The notes below the pieces were generated by a model. That model was not told the DNA's origin. It searched no databases and worked only from the letters and a program-made list of their open reading frames with translations. A DNA stretch of 64,000 nucleotides from Streptomyces sp. NBC_01497. Its GTDB lineage: Bacteria > Actinomycetota > Actinomycetes > Streptomycetales > Streptomycetaceae. The position numbers and the translations under genes were made by a program. The stretch is taken from positions 1,736,001 through 1,800,000 of the forward strand of contig NZ_CP109427.1 in the NCBI RefSeq assembly GCF_036250695.1, given 5' to 3'. This document shows, in pieces, positions 16,928 through 25,359 of this stretch. Each line of letters opens with the position of its first letter. Positions within the stretch are counted from its first letter, which is position 1.

Positions 16928-18539
16928 CCTTCGCCGTCATGGTGAACACCGCCATCTGGGTCGGGGCCCCGACCTCGGGGTCCTCGGGCCCCACGGACGT
17001 GAACGCCACGTCGTACCCGTGCCGGAGCGCCACCCGCTCCGCCCACTCCCGGAACTCGCTCCTGCGCCACTCGAACCGGTGGTCCGCGTGGCGTACGTGT
17101 CCGGCCGGCAGGGTCTCCCACCGCACGTTGTACTCGGCGTTCGGAGTGGTCACGACGACCGTCCGGGGCCGGGCCGCACCGAACACCGCGTACTCCAGCG
17201 CCGGGAGCCGTGGCAGGTCGAGGTGCTCGATCACCTCGCTGAGCACCGCAGCGTCCCTGCCGGCGAGCCGCTTGTCGGTGTACGTCAGCGCGCCCTGCGT
17301 CAGCGTCACCCGTGCCGCCTGGCGCTCGCTCATGCGGTCGACTTTCAGCTTGCGGGCGGCGATGGCCAGAGCGCGCACCGACACATCGACGCCGGTGACG
17401 TGCGTGATGCCCGGAACCTTCAACAGGACTTGCACCAAGCGTCCTTCCCCGCATCCGAGGTCCAGTACGGTCGCCGCCCGCGCGCTCTCCAGCGCCCCGA
17501 GGATCGCGTCGCGCCGCTGCCGCGCCAACGAGGGCTCCCGTCCCCCGGCCTCTGCCTCTGCCTCTGCCGTACCGGGTGTCGCCGGCTCCCCGGGGGTCCC
17601 GGAAACCTTCACCCCGGCGGTGTCCAAGCCGCCGGCGCCCGGGCCTGTGTCCATATCTGTCGCCCTGTCCGGCTGCGCGTGCGCGTCCGTGCCGCTTTCC
17701 GTGTCGAGCCGGTCGGCCTCCGGCGTCTCCTCGACGGCGTTGTCCAGGGACTCCACCTCGATGTCGTCCGCGTCGGCCAGCCGCACGAGTTCGAGTCGCT
17801 CGGTGGCCTGCTGGGTGAGCCGCATGCGGCGCGACAGATAGCGCAGCGCGATCAGTCCCCGCTCGGGGTGGTCCGCGAGCCAGCCCTCGCCCGCGCGCAG
17901 CAGCTTGTCCACCTCGTCGGGTGCCACCCAGTAGTGCTTGGCGCCGTCCAGCACCGGAAGCAGTACGTACAACTGGCGCAGGGCGTCCGACAGGCGCACC
18001 TCGCCCTCCAGCGTGAGCTGGACGTACCGCGAGTCGCCCCACTCGGGGAACTGCTCGTCCAGTACGACGGGTTCGGCGGTCACCGCTGTCCAGCCGAGCG
18101 GCTCGAACAGCCGCTTCACCAGCTCCGCACCGCCACGCGCGGACACCGCGGGCACCTCGATCCGCAGCGGCAGCGGGCTCGCGGCCCGCTCCGGCATCGT
18201 CCGGCAGTCGCCGCGCAGCGCGGTCCTGAACACCGAGCTCAGAGCCACCGCGAGAAGTGAGGAGGCCGCGTAGGGGCGGTCGTTGACGTAGTGCGCGAGC
18301 GCCACGTCCGGCGAGGAGTCGCGGCCCTTGGCCCGCCCGCGCTTCAGGAGTGCGGCCGGATCCACCTGGAGCAGCAGCGCCGCGGTGCACCGCTCAGCGG
18401 TCGCCTCGGGGTAGAACACGTGGGCCGTGCCGTGGGTCGTGGAGAACGTCTGCGCGCGGTCGGGATGCTTGTGCAGCAGAAAGCTCAGGTCCGTCGCGGG
18501 ACGCTCAGAAGTGCCGGTGGTCGAGATCGTCAGAAACAC
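16890..18539 (-). CDS. hen1: 3'-terminal RNA ribose 2'-O-methyltransferase Hen1
   Basis: 549 residues. The N-terminal half (about 1-250) is the bacterial Hen1 ligase-activating domain. A charged linker of about 85 residues follows, then the methyltransferase from about 345. The SAM motif is LDLGCGEG near 360. The Mn2+ ligands are in EVIEH near 433 and the later His in RHADHRF near 485. Hen1 methylates the 2'-OH of the 3' end of cleaved RNA so that the Pnkp-repaired junction cannot be cut again by the same ribotoxin. The start is a GTG inside an imperfect ACACTTGATCGAGTGT palindrome (18537-18552), which could control initiation. Confidence 0.95.
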   Translation of the reverse strand: MFLTISTTGTSERPATDLSFLLHKHPDRAQTFSTTHGTAHVFYPEATAERCTAALLLQVDPAALLKRGRAKGRDSSPDVALAHYVNDRPYAASSLLAVALSSVFRTALRGDCRTMPERAASPLPLRIEVPAVSARGGAELVKRLFEPLGWTAVTAEPVVLDEQFPEWGDSRYVQLTLEGEVRLSDALRQLYVLLPVLDGAKHYWVAPDEVDKLLRAGEGWLADHPERGLIALRYLSRRMRLTQQATERLELVRLADADDIEVESLDNAVEETPEADRLDTESGTDAHAQPDRATDMDTGPGAGGLDTAGVKVSGTPGEPATPGTAEAEAEAGGREPSLARQRRDAILGALESARAATVLDLGCGEGRLVQVLLKVPGITHVTGVDVSVRALAIAARKLKVDRMSERQAARVTLTQGALTYTDKRLAGRDAAVLSEVIEHLDLPRLPALEYAVFGAARPRTVVVTTPNAEYNVRWETLPAGHVRHADHRFEWRRSEFREWAERVALRHGYDVAFTSVGPEDPEVGAPTQMAVFTMTAKDAKDAKDAKETA

Positions 18540-18767
18540 TTGATCGAGTGTGCCCTCCGTGTTCGCCCTTGCCCAGTTCTTTTCGTGGCGGTGTTTTCAG
18601 CGGTGAACCCCCTGACTCCGGCAGCGGATTCGGGGCTCCGGCGGGACGTTTCCCACGGTGCCCGTACCGACGCCGCCCGTACCGGGACCGCCGCACCACC
18701 CGGTCCGGAGTCGCCCGGTGCTGACCGGCTCCGGTCGAAACCGCTGCCGGCGACGGCAACGGCCGCC

Positions 18768-19679
18768 TCATCGCTCCGAGGTGCCCGGTGCCGCGCCGAG
18801 AGCGGCGATGGTGTCCGGCCCGACCCGGCAGCAGCCGCCCACCAGACGGGCCCCCGCCGCCCGCCACCCGCGGGCCCTGGGCGCGTCGAACGTGGCGGGC
18901 CCCCGGTACCCATCCGCCACCGCGTCCCACCTTTCGCCGCTGTTGGGATACACGACGACCGGCTTGCCGGTGACCTCGGCCGCCGTCACGACGGCGAGGT
19001 CCGCCTCATCGGGCTCACAGCAGTTCACGCCGACGGCGATCACCTGATCGTCCCCGGCAACCAGCGCGAACGCCTCGGCGAGTGACTGCCCGGCCCGTGT
19101 CCGGCCACCCGCCACGGTGTACGAGAGCCACACCGGCACCCCGGTGCCCCGCGCGGCGGCGAGCAGCGCCTCCGCCTCGTCGACATCCGCGACGGTCTCC
19201 AGCGCGAGGACGTCGGGCCGGGCCGCGACGAGCGCCTCGATCCTCGGCCGGTGGAACCGGGTCAGCTCCCCGACCGTCAGCCCGTACCGCCCCCGGTACT
19301 CGGCGCCGTCCGCGAGCATGGCGCCGTAGGGTCCGACGGAGGCCGCCACCCATACCTCGTCCCCCACGGTTTCGGCCGCCGCTCGCGCCAGCTCCACGCT
19401 GCGGCCCAGCAGTCGCGCCGTCCGCGCCCGCCCGAGGCCGCGCCGCGCGAACCCCTCGAAGGTGGCCTGGTAGCTGGCGGTGATCAGCACTCGTGCGCCC
19501 GCGCGCACATAGGCCGTGTGCGCCTCGGTGATCAGGCCGGGGTCGTCGGCGAGCAGTCGCGCGGACCACAACTCGCCTGACAGGTCCGCCCCTTGGGCAG
19601 CCAGCTGGTTCGACAGCCCGCCGTCCAGGACGACGGTGCCTTCGGCGAGGGCGGTGGACAGCGGTCGGACGGGCCGCAC
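18768..19679 (-). CDS. mmuM: Homocysteine S-methyltransferase
   Basis: 303 residues. It transfers a methyl group, usually from S-methylmethionine or SAM, to homocysteine. The first strand is VVLDGGLSNQL, and the zinc-binding cysteines are in GVNCCEP (near residue 220) and GGCCRVGP near the C-terminus. The start was set at a GTG with AAGGAGG 7 nt upstream, 14 codons inside the longest frame. It stands alone upstream of an F420-dependent oxidoreductase gene and shows no link to the RNA repair operon. Confidence 0.9.
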   Translation of the reverse strand: MRPVRPLSTALAEGTVVLDGGLSNQLAAQGADLSGELWSARLLADDPGLITEAHTAYVRAGARVLITASYQATFEGFARRGLGRARTARLLGRSVELARAAAETVGDEVWVAASVGPYGAMLADGAEYRGRYGLTVGELTRFHRPRIEALVAARPDVLALETVADVDEAEALLAAARGTGVPVWLSYTVAGGRTRAGQSLAEAFALVAGDDQVIAVGVNCCEPDEADLAVVTAAEVTGKPVVVYPNSGERWDAVADGYRGPATFDAPRARGWRAAGARLVGGCCRVGPDTIAALGAAPGTSER

Positions 19680-19817
19680 GGGATGCCTCCTTCGATCGGG
19701 CCGGACGGTGACCCCGGCCACCGGACGCTCCGCCCGGTCAAGGCCACCGGGAGGCGGTCCTGACCGGACACCGGCCGGGCCCGCGCGCGCCCACGGCCCC
19801 GTCCGACGCGCCCGTGC

Positions 19818-20741
19818 TCAGTCGAGCTGGGGCGCGACCTGCGACGCGATCAGTTCCAGATGGTCCAGGTCGGTCATGTCCATCGCCTGGAGGTAGAACC
19901 GGCTCGACCCGACGGCCGCGTACCGGCCGATCTTGTCGACGACCTCGGCGGGCGAGCCGGCGAGGCCGTTCTCCTTGAGCTCGGCCACCTCCCTGCCGAG
20001 GAACGCGGCCCGGCGGGCCACCTCCGCGTCGTCCCTGCCCACACAGATCACGAGTGCGTTGGAGTAGACAAGGTCGTCGGCGGCCCGGTCGGCCTTCCGG
20101 GCCGCCGCGCGTACCCGGCCGAACTGCTCCTCGGTCTGCTTGATCGAGGCGAACGGCATGTTGAACTCGTCCGCGTACCGGGCGGCGAGTCGCGGGGTGC
20201 GCTTCGCCCCGTGTCCGCCGATGATCACCGGCGGCTTGGGCTGGGTGGGCTTGGGCAGCGCGGGCGAGTCGGTCAGCCGGAAGTGCTCGCCCTCGTACGA
20301 GAACGTCTTGCCCGCCTCGGTGGCCCACAGCCCGGTCACCACGTCCAGTTGCTCCTCCAGCCGGGCGAACCGGTCGTCGGGGAACGGAATGCCGTACGCC
20401 GCGTGCTCCTCTTCGAACCAGCCCGCGCCGATTCCCAGTTCGACCCGGCCGCCGGACATCTGGTCGACCTGCGCGACCTGGATGGCGAGGACGCCCGGCA
20501 GCCGGAACGTCGCCGCCGTCACCAGCGTGCCGAGCCGGATCCGCCGGGTCTCCCGCGCGAGGCCGGCGAGGGTGATCCAGGCGTCCGTGGGCCCCGGGAG
20601 CCCGTCGACATCGCCCATGCGCAGGTAGTGGTCCGAGCGGAAGAAGGCGTCGAAGCCGAGGTCCTCGGTGGCCTTGGCGATACGCAGGACGGTGTCGTAG
20701 GTGGCGCCCTGCTGGGGTTCGGTGAAGATACGAAGATCCAT
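19818..20741 (-). CDS. LLM class F420-dependent oxidoreductase
   Basis: 307 residues of the luciferase-like monooxygenase TIM-barrel family that uses coenzyme F420. Typical segments are LGFDAFFRSDHY, ARETRRIRLGTLV, LAIQVAQVDQMSGGRVELGIGAGW and PPVIIGGHG. The start MDLRIFTEP is the usual family start; an ATG three codons upstream is also possible. Streptomyces makes F420, so the cofactor fits. The substrate is unknown. Confidence 0.9.
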   Translation of the reverse strand: MDLRIFTEPQQGATYDTVLRIAKATEDLGFDAFFRSDHYLRMGDVDGLPGPTDAWITLAGLARETRRIRLGTLVTAATFRLPGVLAIQVAQVDQMSGGRVELGIGAGWFEEEHAAYGIPFPDDRFARLEEQLDVVTGLWATEAGKTFSYEGEHFRLTDSPALPKPTQPKPPVIIGGHGAKRTPRLAARYADEFNMPFASIKQTEEQFGRVRAAARKADRAADDLVYSNALVICVGRDDAEVARRAAFLGREVAELKENGLAGSPAEVVDKIGRYAAVGSSRFYLQAMDMTDLDHLELIASQVAPQLD

Positions 20742-20833
20742 GCTCTCCATCCTGCACCTTCCGGCGCCCCGCCCCGCCCGGCCCGCGCTCACGCACCGCC
20801 GCGCCGCCCGCACCAGGCCCCGACCGTCCGTGG

Positions 20834-21322
20834 TCAGCAGGCCCCCGGCGGCCGGCCCGGCGGACCCGGGCCGTCCCGCTCCCGGGTCCCGAGCAGCCGC
20901 AGCAGCTCCGCCGCCCGCTCGCCCGAGTCGGCGGCCGCGTCGATCGCCTCCATGCACTGCCAGTACACCCACGCGTCGTCCGCGACCGTGGCGAGCAGGA
21001 CGAGCGCGGCACCGATCTCCTCCAGCAGCGTTCCGAGCACCGTCAGCGCGGCGCACGCGTCCATCGGGCCGGAAAGCGCGGCGGCCCTGATCCCGCCCGC
21101 GGCGCGCAGGGCGGGATGGTCGGCGGGGCCGCGCCCCCGCTCCCCCGCCTCCGCGAGCTGACGCGCCGCCGAGCACGCCGGACGCGGCAGACCGGTCGCC
21201 AGCCGGTCCCCGATCGCCTGTGCCAGTGCGTGTGCCTGCCACGCCTCAGCGACCACCTCGGCCGTGCTGCCGCTCACCGCGAGCGCGTCGCGGCCCGCCT
21301 CCGCGATCCGTACCGCGTCCAT
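20834..21322 (-). CDS. Hypothetical actinobacterial protein (DUF6099-like)
   Basis: 162 residues, mostly alpha-helical and Ala-rich, with no catalytic motif. The start (MDAVRIAEAGRDALA) and the AEAWQAHALAQAIG segment resemble a small family widespread in Streptomyces that I recall as DUF6099; this was not checked. A second helical block (LLEEIGAALVLLATV...AWVYWQCMEAIDAA) follows a variable middle. Two DnaA-box-like sequences lie about 110-135 bp upstream of the start. Function unknown. Confidence 0.65.
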   Translation of the reverse strand: MDAVRIAEAGRDALAVSGSTAEVVAEAWQAHALAQAIGDRLATGLPRPACSAARQLAEAGERGRGPADHPALRAAGGIRAAALSGPMDACAALTVLGTLLEEIGAALVLLATVADDAWVYWQCMEAIDAAADSGERAAELLRLLGTRERDGPGPPGRPPGAC

Positions 21323-21430
21323 GTGCCCCGCCCCTCGTCGTACGCCCCCACCGGGCGCCGACCGCCCGCGTTCCCCGCATCACCCAGAGTGAGGGAATGC
21401 GGAGTTGGACACCAGGGGGAATCCGCGAAT

Positions 21431-21457
21431 TGTGGACAGGATCCGCATTGTGGACAA
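21431..21457. promoter_or_regulatory. Two DnaA-box-like 9-mers in the same orientation
   Basis: On the reverse strand 21449-21457 reads TTGTCCACA, the Streptomyces DnaA-box consensus, and 21431-21439 reads CTGTCCACA, one base different. They are 18 bp apart, near two helical turns, in the 410-base gap 21323-21732 upstream of the helical hypothetical gene. They could be a DnaA-controlled promoter or a titration site; two boxes alone do not make an origin. Confidence 0.5.
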
Positions 21458-21524
21458 CTCCGCCACTCCGAAGAGTGACAGGCTGGGTCCGCTTCCACGT
21501 AACACCGGCCCCAAATCGCCCCAG

Positions 21525-21573
21525 CGCCCCACCGGACCGAGCCACCCGCCCCACCGCCCCACCGGACCGAGCC
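21525..21573. repeat. 19-bp direct repeat, two copies 30 bp apart
   Basis: CGCCCCACCGGACCGAGCC occurs at 21525-21543 and 21555-21573, with a degenerate third copy after it. It lies in the same non-coding gap as the DnaA-box-like sites, between two reverse-strand genes. No hairpin or gene was found in it. Confidence 0.6.
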
Positions 21574-21732
21574 GACCCACCGGCCCGAGCTGACCGCTGG
21601 TGCGACTGCCGGGGACCTCAAGGGGAGCGCCCCGGGGACCGGACACCTCACAAGCCGGCGGGCGGCTCCGCACCCCTCACCTGTGCCCACGAGTGCCGGG
21701 GCAGCAGCAGGCGGCGCTCGGCACCGGCCGGA

Positions 21733-22110
21733 TCAAGGCGCCGTGGGCGGGAACCGTGTCTCATTGCGCTCGATCTTCGCGGCGAGCGCCGCCAGCGGGT
21801 CGATCCCCAGCACCACACAGAACTGGAGCAGGTACGCGAGCACGTCGGCGACCTCGTCCTCCACGCTGTGTGCGGCCCGGGGGTCCGACATGATCGCGGC
21901 CGACTGTTCCGGCGTCAGCCACTGGAAGATCTCCAGCAGTTCGGATGCCTCCACGCTCAGCGCGGCGACGAGATTCTTCGGCGTGTGGTACTGCTCCCAG
22001 CCGCGCGCGGCGGCGAACTCCGTCAACCGGCGCTGCAGCTCCGGCACATCGAGGCCGTCCGGCCCCGTCCCCCGCGTCGTCCCCGTGCCCCCGTCCGTAC
22101 TCCCGTCCAT
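21733..22110 (-). CDS. MazG-like nucleotide pyrophosphohydrolase
   Basis: 125 residues. The all-alpha NTP pyrophosphohydrolase fold shows its metal-binding acidic residues in LVAALSVEASELLEIFQWL and VEDEVADVLAYLLQFC. Relatives hydrolyse dCTP or non-canonical NTPs (house-cleaning). The ATG shares one base with the stop of the upstream SepF-like gene (TGATG), so the two are translationally coupled. The first 25 residues are Gly/Thr-rich and variable. Confidence 0.88.
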   Translation of the reverse strand: MDGSTDGGTGTTRGTGPDGLDVPELQRRLTEFAAARGWEQYHTPKNLVAALSVEASELLEIFQWLTPEQSAAIMSDPRAAHSVEDEVADVLAYLLQFCVVLGIDPLAALAAKIERNETRFPPTAP

Positions 22111-22505
22111 CACGTGCCGGGCACCGCCGCGGCGGGCGTCCCCTCGACCTCCGTGCCGACGGGCGCCAGCAGGAAGACGTTCCGGTCCACCCGGTGCATC
22201 CCGCAGCCCAGTCCGAACACGACGCCGCTGCTGAAGTCCAGGATCCGCTTCGCGACGTCCGTGTCGGCCGCCGTCAGGTCGAGGAGCACGGGGATCTGCG
22301 CCATCAGGTGCTCGGCGACCTCCCGCGCGTCCGCGAAGATCTGTACCCGCAGCACCACGAAGCGGCGGTGTTCCTCCGTCACTTCCTGGGATGCGGTGCG
22401 GTGGTCGACCCGCGAAGGCCACATGTCGCGGTTGCGCAGCGGTACGACCTGGGCCAGGCCCTGCCACTGCTCGTCGGTCACGTCGTACTCGTCGTACCTG
22501 TTCAC
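22110..22505 (-). CDS. SepF-like cell division protein
   Basis: 131 residues. The C-terminal SepF fold is clear: VVLRVQIFADAREVAEHLMAQ, then PVLLDLTAADTDVAKRILDFSSGVVFGLGC (residues about 50-110), followed by FLLAPVG. It lacks the long linker of true SepF. Streptomyces carries, besides SepF, two SepF-like proteins, SflA and SflB, that influence FtsZ ring behaviour. Nearby arcA and arcB match my recollection of the S. coelicolor SflB neighbourhood, so SflB is the favoured identity, by inference. It is coupled to the MazG-like gene. Confidence 0.82.
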   Translation of the reverse strand: MNRYDEYDVTDEQWQGLAQVVPLRNRDMWPSRVDHRTASQEVTEEHRRFVVLRVQIFADAREVAEHLMAQIPVLLDLTAADTDVAKRILDFSSGVVFGLGCGMHRVDRNVFLLAPVGTEVEGTPAAAVPGT

Positions 22506-22556
22506 GGAATCACCCCGCCCGTGTGCTGTGTATGCATCCGGCCATCTTCTCCCGCC

Positions 22557-24215
22557 TCACCCGTTCAGCCCATCAGCGACACGGTCTCGCCCGGTACGGA
22601 GATGGTCGGCTCCCGACCTGACCGCCCAGACGAAGACCGCGAGCGACAGCACGGCGACCGTCGCCGAGTCGTAGGGAGCGGGCAGCGCGTCCGTGCCACC
22701 GAAGGAACCGAGCCAGGAGAGCAGGGTCAGCGCGGCGAGGTGAAAGACCAGCCAGGCGCCGTGGCGCAGTTCGATCCTCCGGGGGAGGGCGTCGGGGGCC
22801 CGGCGCAGCAGCAGGAACATCGGCAGGCCCGCCAGGACGAGCGGCAGCGCGACGCGCAGGCTGTGCCACCCCGACCAGAAGACGAACTCGCTGGCGACCG
22901 CGAAACTGACGGGTGCGATCCAGCGCATCCCGCGCATCCGGCCGGGCGCGGGCCCGGCGCCGCGCTCCCGGTCGTGCGCGCGGAAGGCGGCGACCGCGAC
23001 GGCCGAGGCCGCGTAGATCAGCAGGTACATGTCGCCCATCACGCTCACGATGCTCTGCCAGCCGCCGAACGGCAGCAGGAAGACGACAATCACCCCGAGG
23101 TTCAGCACCAGGGCCCTGCGTGCCGAACCTGAGCGCGGGTTGATCCGCATGAAGAAGCGGGGCAGCAGGCCGTTCTTCGCCAGTGCGTACGTGTGCCGGG
23201 CGTCGATGGCCACGCCGACGTACGCGGAGCCGCCGGGCGAGATCACGGCGTCCGCGTACAGCAGCGTCGCCAGCCATTGCAGGTTCAGCAGCAGGGCGAG
23301 CTGCCCGAACGGCGAGTCGAAGCTGACGCCGCGCCAGCCGTGCGCGAGGGTCGCGTCGGGCACGGTGAAGAGGAACGCGAGCTGCAGCAGGAGGTAGACC
23401 ACGACGGCCAGGCCGATGCCGGTCAGCACGGCGGCCGGCACCGTACGGCGTGGCTTGCGCGCCTCGCCGGAGAAGTCCAGCGGGGCCTGGAAACCGTTGA
23501 CGGAGTAGACGATGCCGCCGCCGGCGAGGGCGGTGAGGCAGGCCGCGTACCCGTACGGGGCGAAGCCGCCGTGGGCCCCGTCGGTGAGGCGGCCCGCGTG
23601 CGTGCCGGACAGGAACAGCGCGACCACCGTGACGAGCGGGATGATGACCTTGAGCAGCGACACCAGGTTGTTGAGGCGGGCGAACATCCGCACCGCGAAC
23701 CAGTTCAGGGCGGTGAGCAGCATGCTCAGTCCGGTCGCCAGCGCGAGTCCGGGCCAGGTCAGTGAGCCGCTGCGGAAGATCCCCGGCACGTAGTGCGCCG
23801 CGTACTGCATGATCGCGCTGATCTCCGCCGCAGTGCCGCCCACCGACAGCAGCACCGACCAGCCGATCATCGTGCCGACGAGCCGTCCGCTCGCGTACAG
23901 CGGCCAGCGCACGGTGCCGCCGCCCTCGGGGCGCGTCGCCCCGAGTTCGACCATCACGAGCGCGACGAGCGCGCTCAGCGCTCCGGCCGCGATCCAGGAC
24001 AGGAGCGACGCGGGTCCGGCGGTCTGGGCCGCGAACATGGCGGCGAACAGCCAGCCGGAGCCGAGGATGTTGGAGAAACCGATCGCCGTCAGGCCCCAGA
24101 ACCCGAGGTCGCGCTTGAGCCGGCGCTCCTGGGACAACGCGAGCGGTACGCCGGACGCGTCCGGCCCCTGCCCGGGGGGGTTCGCAGGTGGCGATGGCGG
24201 TGGCTTCCGCGGCAC
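22557..24215 (-). CDS. APC-superfamily amino acid permease
   Basis: 552 residues with about twelve to fourteen membrane helices. The first helix motif GFSNILGSGWLFAAMFAAQ is the substrate-contacting unwound helix of APC permeases, and GGGTVRWPLYASG follows. An N-terminal Pro-rich cytosolic tail precedes it. It resembles amino acid or gamma-aminobutyrate/aspartate-type permeases of actinobacteria. The exact substrate cannot be told. The gene ends 51 nt before the SepF-like gene and may head that reverse-strand run. Confidence 0.85.
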   Translation of the reverse strand: MPRKPPPSPPANPPGQGPDASGVPLALSQERRLKRDLGFWGLTAIGFSNILGSGWLFAAMFAAQTAGPASLLSWIAAGALSALVALVMVELGATRPEGGGTVRWPLYASGRLVGTMIGWSVLLSVGGTAAEISAIMQYAAHYVPGIFRSGSLTWPGLALATGLSMLLTALNWFAVRMFARLNNLVSLLKVIIPLVTVVALFLSGTHAGRLTDGAHGGFAPYGYAACLTALAGGGIVYSVNGFQAPLDFSGEARKPRRTVPAAVLTGIGLAVVVYLLLQLAFLFTVPDATLAHGWRGVSFDSPFGQLALLLNLQWLATLLYADAVISPGGSAYVGVAIDARHTYALAKNGLLPRFFMRINPRSGSARRALVLNLGVIVVFLLPFGGWQSIVSVMGDMYLLIYAASAVAVAAFRAHDRERGAGPAPGRMRGMRWIAPVSFAVASEFVFWSGWHSLRVALPLVLAGLPMFLLLRRAPDALPRRIELRHGAWLVFHLAALTLLSWLGSFGGTDALPAPYDSATVAVLSLAVFVWAVRSGADHLRTGRDRVADGLNG

Positions 24216-24792
24216 GTGCCGGTCCCCTCGTACGGTGGTCCGTCCCGGCGCGGGCGCTCGGGGCGGTGGCTGACGGGTGCTTCAGGAACAGAGCGTGCCC
24301 AGCCTGGCACGGTCGACGCGTACGGCCGGCGGGAGACGCGTCACCCACGGCGGCCGATGGGTACGCCGGGCCCGATATCGCCCCGTACACGGGATGGCAT
24401 GCGCGCTCCGACGTCGCCGCACACGGGCAGGATCGAGGCGGCCTCGGCCTCGGGAACCCGTCACGTCCGTGTGTATTTCCGCCGCCGCCGTCAACGCACG
24501 GCGCGATGCGGTCCGCCGGGTGTGGAGGGGATGGTTCCCGTTCGCGTGCGGCGGGCTGATCTCCCGGCCGCGCGAGCCGCGTTCACCGATGGCTCCTCGC
24601 GCGTCGGCGGTCGGCGGGCGTCCGCGCGGACGGTCGACGTCGGCTGATCCCCTCAGGGCCTCGGCTGATCCCTCAGTGTCTCGGCTGATCCCCCTCAAGG
24701 GCCTCGGACGTGGAGCGGGGGCGGTCGTCGGCGCCCCGCGGGGTGAAGGACCGGGCTCACCGGTCGTTCCGGGTCCCGCCCCCACCGCGGGA
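24216..24792. other. 577-bp non-coding stretch between APC permease and HxlR genes
   Basis: No gene is supported. It must contain the permease promoter. The only structured element found is the triple TCGGCTGATCC repeat at 24640-24691, close to the end of the HxlR gene. Confidence 0.45.
24640..24691. repeat. Three TCGGCTGATCC direct repeats with 20-21-bp period
   Basis: The 11-mer occurs at 24640-24650, 24661-24671 and 24681-24691; the intervening bases are similar (CCTCAGGGCC-like). The two-turn period would place the copies on one face of the helix. Confidence 0.65.
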
Positions 24793-25263
24793 TCACCCGG
24801 GGTCGGCGGCGCTGTCGTACGTGGTCTGGTGGCGGCGGATCTCCGCCTGCCGGTCCGCTGACCAGGCCGCCAGTTCCAGCACGGTGGACAGCAGCGAGGT
24901 GCCGAGTGCGGTCAGGGAGTACTCGACGCGCGGCGGCACCTCCGCGTACGCGGTGCGGTCGACCAGCCCGCTGCGGCGGAGCTGCTTCAGGGTGAGGGTC
25001 AACATCCGCTGGGAGATCCCGGGAATGGCGTACGCGAGGTCGGAGTAGCGCACGGGACCGTCGGAGAGGGTGCCGATGATCAGCACACTCCACTTGTCGC
25101 CGACCAGGTCGAGGATCTCGCGGATGAAGTCGGCGTCGCTGTCGGCCCAGCGCGCGCACGGCCCGGGGGTCCGCCGCACGTTCCCCCGTACGTTCGTGCG
25201 CCCCTGTCGGAGCTCGGTGTCGGCGCTCACGTCTCCTGCCCTTCTCGCATGATCCACGCACAT
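24793..25263 (-). CDS. HxlR-type winged-helix transcriptional regulator
   Basis: About 156 residues from the ATG at 25263, which has AAAAGG 7 nt upstream; a GTG at 25230 with AGGAG only 2 nt away is the alternative. The HxlR domain is unmistakable: FIREILDLVGDKWSVLIIG, VRYSDLAYAIPGISQRMLTLTLKQLRRSGLV, then RVEYSLTALG. Such proteins often repress or activate a divergent quinone or azo reductase in response to reactive electrophiles. The neighbour transcribed in the opposite direction, 96 bp away, is exactly such an enzyme. A cysteine near the N-terminus (PGPCARW) could be redox-active. Confidence 0.9.
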   Translation of the reverse strand: MCVDHARRAGDVSADTELRQGRTNVRGNVRRTPGPCARWADSDADFIREILDLVGDKWSVLIIGTLSDGPVRYSDLAYAIPGISQRMLTLTLKQLRRSGLVDRTAYAEVPPRVEYSLTALGTSLLSTVLELAAWSADRQAEIRRHQTTYDSAADPG

Positions 25264-25359
25264 GAATGTGCCTTTTGTAGCGCTTGCCACTCTAATGCAC
25301 AGTGTGGCTACGAACAGATAGTGAGTTTCGTACGTCGCACCGGAAAGAGAGCCACACCC

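Noticed and set aside
14038..17841. A 1267-codon forward open frame opposite pnkp and hen1
   Set aside because: It is the antisense shadow of two well-supported genes; its translation is low-complexity (His/Arg/Gly/Val-rich) with no domain, as expected in GC-rich DNA.
21431..21457. Possible replication origin because of DnaA boxes
   Set aside because: Streptomyces origins carry about twenty boxes between dnaA and dnaN. Only two are present and neither gene is near.
24640..24691. CRISPR array
   Set aside because: Three 11-mers with about 10-bp spacing are far too short and few; no cas gene is in the window.
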